A stretch of 7,832 nt of DNA from Pseudomonadota bacterium (GCA_021784255.1 JAJXSZ010000138.1:1-7832); one strand, 5' to 3'. Positions 1 through 5,817 are shown, numbered from the stretch's first letter. The notes: a model not told the origin generated them from the sequence alone. Translations and numbers: made by a program.

Positions 1-1113
1 GCAACCGCCGCCGCGCCCGCCGCCGCCACGCGCGCCCCAGCTGCTGGCCACGCACCCACCCCGGCGGCCGAGCGCATCCTCCGCCCGCGTCGCATCGTCG
101 TCGCCACCGGCGCCTGCCCGGTCCTGCCGCCGATCGCCGGCCTCGCCGAGGCCGGCGCCATGACGCTGGCGGAATATATCGCGGCGCGCCCCGCGCCCGC
201 CCACCTGCTGATCCTCGGCGACGATCCCGCCGGGCTCGAAATGGCCGACGCCCACGCCGCCCTCGGCTGCCGCGTCACCCTGCTCACCCGCGGCCGGCTC
301 GCCGCGCGCGAGGATCCCGAACTCGCCCTCGGCCTCGCCCTCGCGCTACGCCGTCGCGGCGTCGTCCTCGTCGAACACGCCGAGCCGGTCCGCGCCGAGC
401 CGGGACCTTGCCTGGTCCTCGCCGACGGCACCCGCCTCGCCGGCACGCATCTCCTCGTCGCCGCCGGCACCGCGCCGGAGCTCGCCGCCCTCGCCCCCGA
501 GGCGGCGGGGCTGGTCGTCACGCCGCGCGGCATCGCCACCGACCGCGTTCTGCGCTGCCACAACAACCGCCGCGTCTGCGCCGCCGGCGCCGTCGCCGAC
601 CCGGACGGGTCCGCCGGCACCGCCCCCGCTGGCGCCACCCGTGCCGCCGCGCATGCCGGCCTGATCCTCCGCCGCGCCGTGCTGCGCCTGCCCGCCGGGC
701 TTACCGCGCCCATCCCCCGCGTGCTCTACACCGCCCCGGAACTGGCGCAGGTCGGCATGACGGAAGCGGAAGCACGTGCGGCGGGACACCAGGTGCGCAT
801 CCTGCGCTGGCCGCTCGCCGATACCGAGCGTGCCCGCCTGGAGCAGCGGCCGGAGGGCGTGGTGAAGCTGGTCCTCTCGCACCGCTGGCGTCTGCTCGGC
901 GCCGGCATGCTGGCGCCGGAGGCCGGCACGGCGATCGGTGTCGCGGCGCTGGCGCTCGGCCGCCGCCACGGTGCCGCCGCGCTCGCCGGGCAGGTCGCGG
1001 CGTGGCCGAGCCGCGCCGAAGCCCTGTCGCGCGCCGCCGCGATGCGCGCTGCCCATCTCGCCACCCATCCCTGGCTGCGCCGCCTGGTGCGGCTGCTGGC
1101 GCGGCTGGCATGA
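1..1113 (+). CDS. Pyridine nucleotide-disulfide oxidoreductase family flavoprotein (mercuric reductase/Lpd-like), 5'-truncated by window edge
   Basis: The frame is open from base 1 to a TGA at 1111-1113, so 370 codons are visible and the gene begins upstream. The ATG at 160 is internal: just before it lies the family motif RIVVATGACPVLPPIAGL (about 91-144), typical of the end of the first FAD-domain half. An NAD(P)-binding Rossmann motif follows at 217-240, then the second FAD motif (AAGAVAD, about 580-600) and the dimerisation domain (YTAPELAQVGMTEAEA, from about 727). The catalytic CxxxxC disulfide would be N-terminal and lies outside the window. Several signature residues are degenerate: the Rossmann Gly-x-Gly reads G-D-D, the usual Gly-Asp of the second FAD motif reads Gly-Ala, and the C-terminal His-Pro reads Trp-Pro (about 1003-1008). 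Bases 1-75 encode an Ala/Pro-rich stretch. The fold family is clear, but the substrate is unknown and activity is uncertain. The stop overlaps the next start (ATGA). Confidence 0.85.
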   Translation, partial: ATAAAPAAATRAPAAGHAPTPAAERILRPRRIVVATGACPVLPPIAGLAEAGAMTLAEYIAARPAPAHLLILGDDPAGLEMADAHAALGCRVTLLTRGRLAAREDPELALGLALALRRRGVVLVEHAEPVRAEPGPCLVLADGTRLAGTHLLVAAGTAPELAALAPEAAGLVVTPRGIATDRVLRCHNNRRVCAAGAVADPDGSAGTAPAGATRAAAHAGLILRRAVLRLPAGLTAPIPRVLYTAPELAQVGMTEAEARAAGHQVRILRWPLADTERARLEQRPEGVVKLVLSHRWRLLGAGMLAPEAGTAIGVAALALGRRHGAAALAGQVAAWPSRAEALSRAAAMRAAHLATHPWLRRLVRLLARLA

Positions 1114-2006
1114 CGGTCGCGGTCGCGGTGCAGGGCGGCGGCGCCCACGGCGCACTCGCCTGGGGCGTGCTCGATCGCCTGCTCGAGGACGGCCTGGAGG
1201 TGGGGCGGATCTGCGGCGTCTCCTCCGGCGCGCTGACCGCGGCGATGCTGGCGCAGGGGCTCGGGCGGGGCGGCGCGCGCGAGGCCCGCCGCCTGATGCG
1301 CACGCTGTGGGAGCGCATCGATGCGATCCACACCTTCTCCCCCCTGCGCGGCCCGCTGCTGGAGCGCTGGCTGTTCGGCACCGACATCGGCGCGGCGCTG
1401 GCCTGGCAGGTCTCGCAGACCGCGTTCGGCCTGTTCGGCGCCGCGCCGCTCAACCCGCTCGGCGCCAACCCGCTGCGCCCGCTGATCGCCGAGCTGCTCG
1501 ACCCCAGGGCGCTCACCGGCACGCCCGCCCTCACCATCGCCGCCACCGACGCCGAGACCGGCGAGCCGAGGCTGTGGCGCGACCGCGCGGTCGCCGTCGA
1601 GCCGCTGCTCGCCTCCTGCTGCCTGCCGATGCTGATGCCGCCCTGCGAGATCGACGGCAGCACCTACTGGGACGGCGCCTTCGCCGGCAATCCGCCGCTC
1701 GCGCCGCTGCTCGCGCCGGACCCGCCCGCGACCCTGCTCGTGGTCCGCGCCCAGCCGCGCTTTCGTCGCGACATCACGACCAACCCGATCGAGACCCTGG
1801 TCCGCATCGCCGAGATCGCCGGCGAGCGCGTGCTCACCACCGAATCCGCGGCGCTGCCCTCGGGCGTCCGCCTGGTCGAGATCGGCGCCGACGCCGCCCT
1901 CGCCGCCCTGCCGGTCGCCAGCAAATTCGCCCCCGACGAGGGCCTCATCGCGCAATTGTTCGAGCGCGGCCGTGCGATTGCCGCCGGCGTCGCCGCCAGC
2001 CTATAG
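1110..2006 (+). CDS. Patatin-like phospholipase family protein
   Basis: This 298-residue protein has the full patatin signature. The oxyanion-hole glycine run GGGAHG is at residues 9-14. The nucleophile motif GVSSG is at 36-40, with Ser38 as the predicted catalytic serine. The DGA motif with the catalytic-dyad Asp188 (WDGAFAGNPPL) follows. The family hydrolyses acyl esters of phospholipids or neutral lipids through a Ser-Asp dyad; the substrate here cannot be told. No signal peptide is visible, so a cytoplasmic or membrane-associated role is likely. The ATG at 1110 places the glycine-rich motif directly after the first beta strand, as is usual, and overlaps the previous stop by 4 bp. No clear Shine-Dalgarno is seen, so translational coupling is likely. 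The same frame stays open upstream to 408, but that part only shadows the oxidoreductase gene. Confidence 0.9.
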   Translation: MTVAVAVQGGGAHGALAWGVLDRLLEDGLEVGRICGVSSGALTAAMLAQGLGRGGAREARRLMRTLWERIDAIHTFSPLRGPLLERWLFGTDIGAALAWQVSQTAFGLFGAAPLNPLGANPLRPLIAELLDPRALTGTPALTIAATDAETGEPRLWRDRAVAVEPLLASCCLPMLMPPCEIDGSTYWDGAFAGNPPLAPLLAPDPPATLLVVRAQPRFRRDITTNPIETLVRIAEIAGERVLTTESAALPSGVRLVEIGADAALAALPVASKFAPDEGLIAQLFERGRAIAAGVAASL

Positions 2007-2013
2007 CGTGCGC

Positions 2014-2796
2014 ATGACCGCGTCGCGCCAAGCCTCCTGGGATCCCGCGCAATACCTGCGCTACGGCGGCGAGCGCCTGCGCCCGGCGCTGGACCTGCTC
2101 GCCCGCATCGACCGCGATGCGCCCGCCCGCGTCGTCGATCTCGGCTGCGGCCCCGGCAATGTCAGCGTCATCCTCCGGCGCCGCTGGCCCGGCGCCGACG
2201 TGCTCGGCGTCGACGGCTCCGCCGCGATGCTGGAGCGCGCCCGCAGGGACGCGCCGGACTGCCGCTTCGAGCAGGCCGACATCGCCACCTGGCAGCCGGC
2301 GCGGCCGATCGACGTACTCTACTCCAACGCCGCGCTGCACTGGCTCGGCGACCACGCGACGCTGTTCGCGCGCCTGTTCGCGACCCTGGCCGAGGGCGGC
2401 GTCATGGCGGTGCAGATGCCGGGCATGCACGCGGCACCGATCCGCGCCCTGCAGCACGAGATCGCCGCGCGCGGCCCGTGGGCGGAAAAACTCAGGAACG
2501 TCGGCGCCGCCCCGCCAGTGCTGGAGCCTGCCGACTACTACGACCTGCTGCGCCCGCTCGCCGCCGCCGTGGATCTGTGGGAGACCACCTATCTGCACCA
2601 GCTCCAGGGCGAGGACGCCGCGGTGCAATGGGCCATGGGCACCAGCCTGCGCCCCTTCCTCGACCCGCTCGAGGAACCGCTGCGCGGCCAGTTCCTCGCC
2701 GCCTACACCGAGGCCGTGCGCCCGCACTACCCGCGCCGGGCCGACGGCGCGACCCTGCTGGCGTTCCGCCGGCTGTTCATCGTCGCAACGCGCTAG
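2014..2796 (+). CDS. tam: Class I SAM-dependent methyltransferase, trans-aconitate 2-methyltransferase-like
   Basis: This 260-residue protein has SAM motif I, VVDLGCGPGN, at residues 40-49. An acidic residue follows at the end of strand 2 (VLGVD), then motif-II-like sequence (DVLYSNAALHWL). The N-terminal WDPAQYLRYGGERLRPALDLL is characteristic of Tam, which methylates trans-aconitate to its monomethyl ester and so relieves inhibition of the citric acid cycle. Length is close to E. coli Tam (about 250 residues). Although the frame stays open back to 1972, the ATG at 2014 is preferred: it starts 7 bp after the patatin stop and puts the Trp-Asp-Pro motif near the N terminus. An in-frame GTG at 2008 is an alternative. 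The close spacing suggests it is cotranscribed with the phospholipase and oxidoreductase genes. The methyltransferase family is certain; trans-aconitate as substrate is inferred from the conserved N terminus and overall similarity. Confidence 0.85.
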   Translation: MTASRQASWDPAQYLRYGGERLRPALDLLARIDRDAPARVVDLGCGPGNVSVILRRRWPGADVLGVDGSAAMLERARRDAPDCRFEQADIATWQPARPIDVLYSNAALHWLGDHATLFARLFATLAEGGVMAVQMPGMHAAPIRALQHEIAARGPWAEKLRNVGAAPPVLEPADYYDLLRPLAAAVDLWETTYLHQLQGEDAAVQWAMGTSLRPFLDPLEEPLRGQFLAAYTEAVRPHYPRRADGATLLAFRRLFIVATR

Positions 2797-2798
2797 AG

Positions 2799-2837
2799 CG
2801 ACCTCCGGTCGGACATGGCTCCAGCCCGGGTTCGGGC
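2799..2837 (+). terminator. Weak GC-rich hairpins after tam (possible terminator)
   Basis: Two short perfect stems follow the tam stop: CGACC/CGGTCG-type (arms 2799-2803 and 2807-2811, 3-nt loop) and GCCCG/CGGGC (arms 2824-2828 and 2833-2837, 4-nt loop). Neither is followed by a T run, so intrinsic termination is uncertain. At this GC content short stems also arise by chance. Confidence 0.2.
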
Positions 2838-2857
2838 CCGCTGACCCGCGCCCGGCC

Positions 2858-2892
2858 TTGACTACCTCCATAATTCCATAATTATGGAGGTA
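2858..2892 (+). promoter_or_regulatory. Candidate arsR promoter giving a leaderless or near-leaderless transcript
   Basis: TTGACT at 2858-2863 matches five of six bases of the -35 consensus. Sixteen bases later, AATTAT at 2880-2885 matches four of six of the -10 consensus; CATAAT at 2877-2882 is an alternative -10 at shorter spacing. Either would place the transcription start around 2889-2893, on or beside the arsR ATG at 2892. The stretch 2870-2885 is a sharp AT-rich island in otherwise very GC-rich DNA. The start site is inferred. Confidence 0.45.
2863..2892. promoter_or_regulatory. Probable ArsR operator: 12-bp perfect inverted repeat with nested palindrome
   Basis: The arms TACCTCCATAAT (2863-2874) and ATTATGGAGGTA (2881-2892) are perfect reverse complements separated by 6 bp. 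A second perfect palindrome, CCATAATTATGG, lies within at 2876-2887, and its left half CCATAATT is duplicated in tandem at 2868-2875. This gives three half-sites in 20 bp. ArsR-family dimers bind such dyads over promoters. The position between the -35 and the start codon, just before arsR, makes autorepression the natural reading. Binding itself is inferred. Confidence 0.7.
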
Positions 2893-3272
2893 TGGAAAAA
2901 CCAGCCGTCCTGGCGGCACTCGCCGCCCTCGCGCAGGAAACCCGCCTCGACATCTTCCGCCTGCTCGTCGAGACCGGCCCCGCCGGCCTGCCCGCGGGCC
3001 GGATCGCGCAGCGCCTCGGCCTGGCCTCGGCGACGCTGGCCTTCCACCTCAAGGAACTCAAGGTCGCCGGCCTCGCGACCGTCCGGCGCGACGGCCGCTC
3101 GCTGATCTACGCCGCCGCCTATCCGAGGATGAACGCGCTGCTCGCCTACCTCACCGAGAGCTGCTGCCAGGGCAACCCGGCTGCCTGCGCCGCCCCCCAG
3201 GCCGCCGCCAAACCCGTCACGCAAGCCAGCCCCCCGCAAGCCAGCCCCATTCGAGCCACAAGGAGCGCCTGA
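2892..3272 (+). CDS. arsR: ArsR-family As(III)-responsive transcriptional repressor
   Basis: This 126-residue winged helix-turn-helix protein has the DNA-recognition region at about residues 35-58 (RIAQRLGLASATLAFHLKEL) and the wing at 63-75 (TVRRDGRSLIYAA). The classic E. coli/plasmid ELCVCDL metal site in the recognition region is absent. Cysteines instead lie after the last core helix: Cys91-Cys92 and Cys99 in ESCCQGNPAAC. This resembles the C-terminal As(III) site described for Acidithiobacillus ferrooxidans ArsR. A low-complexity Ala/Pro/Gln tail follows residue 100. The protein should repress the operon until As(III) binds. The ATG at 2892 keeps the conserved start of the domain. GGAGG (2886-2890) sits only 1 nt before it, too close for a normal ribosome site, so leaderless initiation is plausible. 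An ATG at 2884 is out of frame. Confidence 0.92.
   Translation: MEKPAVLAALAALAQETRLDIFRLLVETGPAGLPAGRIAQRLGLASATLAFHLKELKVAGLATVRRDGRSLIYAAAYPRMNALLAYLTESCCQGNPAACAAPQAAAKPVTQASPPQASPIRATRSA
3221..3250 (+). repeat. Two tandem 15-bp units in the arsR 3' end
   Basis: GCAAGCCAGCCCC at 3221-3233 recurs at 3236-3248, giving two near-identical 15-bp units that encode Gln-Ala-Ser-Pro-Pro then Gln-Ala-Ser-Pro-Ile in the ArsR tail. The period is a multiple of three, so the frame is kept. It looks like a small slippage duplication in a non-structural tail. Confidence 0.7.
3260..3265 (+). promoter_or_regulatory. Strong ribosome binding site of arsM
   Basis: AAGGAG lies 10 nt before the arsM ATG at 3276 and inside the last codons of arsR. 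It is the clearest Shine-Dalgarno in the window. arsM may therefore be translated more independently than the overlapping arsC and acr3. Confidence 0.75.
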
Positions 3273-3275
3273 ACC

Positions 3276-4094
3276 ATGGACACCGAAACGATCAGGGAAA
3301 TGGTGCGTAACCGTTACGGCCAGATCGCCGCCGGCAAAGCCCCATCCTGCTGCGACGCGCAGCTTCCCGCGGACCAGCAGGCGCAGGATTACGGCTATTC
3401 GGCCGCCGACCTCGCCGCGGCCCCCGACGGCGCCAATCTCGGCCTCGGCTGCGGCAACCCCCAGGCCATCGCCGCCATCCGGCCCGGCGAGACGGTCGTC
3501 GATCTCGGCAGCGGCGCCGGCTTCGACTGTTTCCTCGCCGCCCGCGCGGCGGGCCCCGCCGGGCATGTCATCGGCGTCGACATGACGCCCGAGATGCTCG
3601 CCCGCGCCCGCGCCAATGCGGCCAGGATCGGCGCCGCGAATGTCGAGTTCCGCCTTGGCGAGATCGAGCACCTGCCGCTCGCCGACGCGGCCGCCGACGT
3701 CGTCCTCTCCAACTGCGTCGTCAATCTCGTCCCCGACAAGGCGCAGGTGTTCCGCGAGGCGTTCCGCGTCCTCCGCCCGGGCGGCCGGCTGGCGATCTCC
3801 GACGTCGTCAACAGCGGGGCCTTGCCGCCCGCGCTCGCCGCCGACCGCGCGCTGGTCTGCGGCTGTATCGCCGGTGCCGCCCCCGCGACGGACCTCCAGA
3901 CCTGGCTCGCCGCCGCCGGCTTTCGCGACATCCGCGTCAGCGTGAAGCAGGACAGCCGCGCGCTGGTCGCCGGCTGGGCCCCCGGCCGCGGCATCGAGGA
4001 CCACGTCGCCGCCGCCATCATCGAGGCACGCAAGCCCGCCGCCGGCGAGGCCGCCGGCTGCGCTCCCGCGACCGGCGAAACCTGCTGCTCGTGA
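3276..4094 (+). CDS. arsM: Arsenite S-adenosylmethionine methyltransferase
   Basis: This 272-residue class I methyltransferase transfers methyl groups from SAM to As(III), making mono-, di- and possibly trimethylated arsenic. SAM motif I is VVDLGSGAGFDC (residues 74-85), and strand 2 ends in VIGVDMTPEML. The three conserved As(III)-binding cysteines of ArsM enzymes appear as Cys59 (NLGLGCGNP), Cys147 (SNCVVNL) and Cys197 (CGCIAGA). There is also an N-terminal Cys25-Cys26 pair. The C terminus has an Ala/Gly-rich tail with Cys262 and Cys270-Cys271, outside the catalytic core. Length fits bacterial ArsM (about 260-290). The start has a strong ribosome site and lies 3 bp after arsR. The 3' end overlaps the arsC GTG by 4 bp. 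The protein should be cytoplasmic and arsenic-induced through ArsR. Confidence 0.95.
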   Translation: MDTETIREMVRNRYGQIAAGKAPSCCDAQLPADQQAQDYGYSAADLAAAPDGANLGLGCGNPQAIAAIRPGETVVDLGSGAGFDCFLAARAAGPAGHVIGVDMTPEMLARARANAARIGAANVEFRLGEIEHLPLADAAADVVLSNCVVNLVPDKAQVFREAFRVLRPGGRLAISDVVNSGALPPALAADRALVCGCIAGAAPATDLQTWLAAAGFRDIRVSVKQDSRALVAGWAPGRGIEDHVAAAIIEARKPAAGEAAGCAPATGETCCS

Positions 4095-4630
4095 ACACGC
4101 CGCAACCATCCCGCCCCCGCAACGTCCTCTTCCTCTGCACCGGCAACTCGGCGCGCAGCATCCTCGCCGAGTGCCTGCTGCGCGACCTCGGCAAGGACCG
4201 GTTCGCGGCCTACAGCGCCGGCAGCTTCCCCAAGGGGGCGGTGCACAAGCTGGCGCTGCGCCTGCTCGCCGAGCAGGGCATCGCCACGGCGGGCCTGCGC
4301 TCGAAATCCTGGGACGAGTTCGCGCGCCCCGGCGCGCCGGCGATGGATTTCGTCTTCACCGTCTGCGACCAGGCCGCCGGCGAGGTCTGCCCCATTTGGC
4401 CCGGTCACCCGATCACCGCGCATTGGGGCATCCCGGACCCCGCCGCGGTCGCCGATGACGGCAGGGGGGCGCCGATGCTTGCTTTCCGCGAGGCGTGGCA
4501 GATGTTGCAGACTCGTATCAAGCTGTTCCTCGCCCTGCCGTTCGCAGCGCTTGACCGGGCGGCGCTCGCGCGCGAGGCGGGCGCGATCGGCCGCCTGCGC
4601 GCCGATGCCGCGGAGCACCAGGCCTCGTGA
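4091..4630 (+). CDS. arsC: Arsenate reductase, low-molecular-weight tyrosine phosphatase type
   Basis: This 179-residue protein reduces arsenate to arsenite, supplying the substrate of ArsM and Acr3. The phosphatase-type anion-binding loop CTGNSAR has nucleophile Cys16 and Arg22. Relay cysteines are Cys92 and Cys100 in VCDQAAGEVCP, followed by HWG and the general-acid region D116-P. This is the Cys-triad layout of pI258/Bacillus ArsC, where the electron donor is thioredoxin, except that the two relay cysteines are one residue further apart (seven between them, not six). The donor here is not known. The GTG at 4091 overlaps the arsM stop. No other in-frame start precedes the catalytic loop, which begins near residue 11, so GTG is required. 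The last 20 or so residues form an Ala/Arg-rich helical extension. Confidence 0.93.
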   Translation: MNTPQPSRPRNVLFLCTGNSARSILAECLLRDLGKDRFAAYSAGSFPKGAVHKLALRLLAEQGIATAGLRSKSWDEFARPGAPAMDFVFTVCDQAAGEVCPIWPGHPITAHWGIPDPAAVADDGRGAPMLAFREAWQMLQTRIKLFLALPFAALDRAALAREAGAIGRLRADAAEHQAS

Positions 4631-5709
4631 GCGAGACGACCGCGCGCACCCGCCCCGCGCCGGCGCGCCCGGCGATCGGCCTCTTCGCCCGCTACCTCAC
4701 CCTCTGGGTCGCGCTGTGCATCGCCGCCGGCGTCCTGCTCGGGCAGGCGCTGCCCGGCCTCTTCCGGGTCATCGGCGATGCGACCGTCGCCCAGGTCAAC
4801 CTCCCCGTCGCCGGCCTCGTCTGGCTGATGATCGTGCCGATGCTGCTGCGGATCGACCCCGCAGCCCTGCGCGAGGTCGGCCGGCACTGGCGCGGCATCG
4901 CCGCGACCGTCGGCGTCAACTGGCTGGTCAAGCCGTTCTCCATGGCCCTCCTCGGCTGGCTCTTCGTCGGCCACCTGTTCCGCCCGCTGCTGCCGGCCGC
5001 CCAGATCGATTCCTACATCGCCGGCCTGATCCTGCTCGCCGCGGCCCCGTGCACGGCGATGGTCTTCGTCTGGTCGAACCTGGTCGATGGCGAGCCGCAC
5101 TTCACCCTGTCGCAGGTGGCGCTGAACGACGCGATCATGGTCGTCGCCTTCGCCCCCATCGTCGCCCTGCTGCTCGGCCTTTCCTCCATCACCGTGCCGT
5201 GGAACACGCTCGTCCTCTCGGTCGTGCTCTACATCGTCGTCCCGGTGATCGCCGCCCAGCTCTGGCGCCGCGCGCTGCGCCATGCCGGCGGCCAGCCGGC
5301 GCTCGAGCGCACGCTGCGCGCGCTGGCCCCGCTCTCCCTCGCCGCGCTGCTGGCGACGCTGGTGGTGCTGTTCGGCCTGCAGGGCCACCAGATCGCCCGC
5401 GCGCCGCTGGTCATCGCGCTGCTGGCGATCCCGATCCTGATCCAGGTCTACCTCAACGCCGGCCTCGCCTACTGGCTCAACCGCCGCCTCGGCGTCGCCT
5501 GGTGCGTCGCCGGCCCCTCGGCGCTCATCGGCGCGAGCAATTTCTTCGAACTCGCCGTCGCCACCGCGATCGCTCTGTTCGGCTTCCAGTCCGGTGCGGC
5601 GCTCGCCACCGTCGTCGGCGTGCTGGTGGAAGTCCCGGTGATGCTCTCGGTGGTGCAGATCGTCCGCCGCACCCGCCCCTGGTACGAGCGCGGCGCCAGC
5701 TCCGCCTGA
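4627..5709 (+). CDS. acr3: Arsenite efflux transporter, ACR3 family
   Basis: This 360-residue inner-membrane protein has about ten hydrophobic segments and the ACR3 hallmarks. These are NWLVKPFSMALLGWLF, then LAAAPCTAMVFVWSNL with the conserved Cys142, and late in the protein GASNFFELAVATAIALFGF and LVEVPVM with the conserved Glu335. Work on other Acr3 proteins found the equivalent Cys and Glu essential for As(III) transport, driven by proton exchange. It exports the arsenite made by ArsC. The GTG at 4627 overlaps the arsC stop by GTGA, and GGAG at 4612-4615 is a possible ribosome site. The next in-frame Met (residue 68) would delete the first membrane segment, so GTG is the start. It is the last gene of the ars operon. 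Identity as ACR3, rather than the unrelated ArsB type, is clear. Confidence 0.95.
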   Translation: MSETTARTRPAPARPAIGLFARYLTLWVALCIAAGVLLGQALPGLFRVIGDATVAQVNLPVAGLVWLMIVPMLLRIDPAALREVGRHWRGIAATVGVNWLVKPFSMALLGWLFVGHLFRPLLPAAQIDSYIAGLILLAAAPCTAMVFVWSNLVDGEPHFTLSQVALNDAIMVVAFAPIVALLLGLSSITVPWNTLVLSVVLYIVVPVIAAQLWRRALRHAGGQPALERTLRALAPLSLAALLATLVVLFGLQGHQIARAPLVIALLAIPILIQVYLNAGLAYWLNRRLGVAWCVAGPSALIGASNFFELAVATAIALFGFQSGAALATVVGVLVEVPVMLSVVQIVRRTRPWYERGASSA

Positions 5710-5775
5710 GCCGCGCGCCGTCCTCCTTCGGCCGGTGGTTCGATCCGGCTGGCCAACGTTCCACAGCAGCCTGCG

Positions 5776-5796
5776 GCCCGCCTGAGTCGGGCGGGC
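5776..5796. terminator. GC-rich hairpin between convergent acr3 and TauE/SafE gene
   Basis: GCCCGCC (5776-5782) and GGCGGGC (5790-5796) form a perfect 7-bp stem with a 7-nt loop, midway between two convergent stops. A weaker stem with GU pairs lies at 5730-5736/5748-5754. No T run follows on either strand, so activity as a shared bidirectional terminator is inferred from position and symmetry. Confidence 0.4.
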
Positions 5797-5817
5797 TGGG
5801 GCAGATCGGAGCTTGCT

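Noticed and set aside
408..1109. N-terminal extension of the patatin frame
   Set aside because: It encodes Arg/Pro/His-rich shadow of the oxidoreductase; the patatin fold begins at the ATG at 1110.
346..1955. Long minus-strand open frames opposite the oxidoreductase and patatin genes
   Set aside because: Arg/Gly/Ala-rich products with no recognisable motif, antisense to genes with clear family signatures.
1972..2013. Earlier ATG for the Tam-like methyltransferase
   Set aside because: It would overlap the patatin C terminus, and the extra residues do not resemble the family; the ATG at 2014 fits better.
2884..3105. ATG at 2884 with a 73-codon frame
   Set aside because: Out of frame with arsR, and the product is Ser/Pro/Arg-rich shadow sequence.
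2862..4109. 415-codon open frame on the minus strand across arsR and arsM
   Set aside because: Low-complexity Gly/Ala/Arg product opposite two well-recognised genes; an antisense shadow caused by high GC.
4405..5388. 327-codon minus-strand frame opposite arsC and acr3
   Set aside because: Highly charged low-complexity product, antisense to acr3; typical high-GC artefact.
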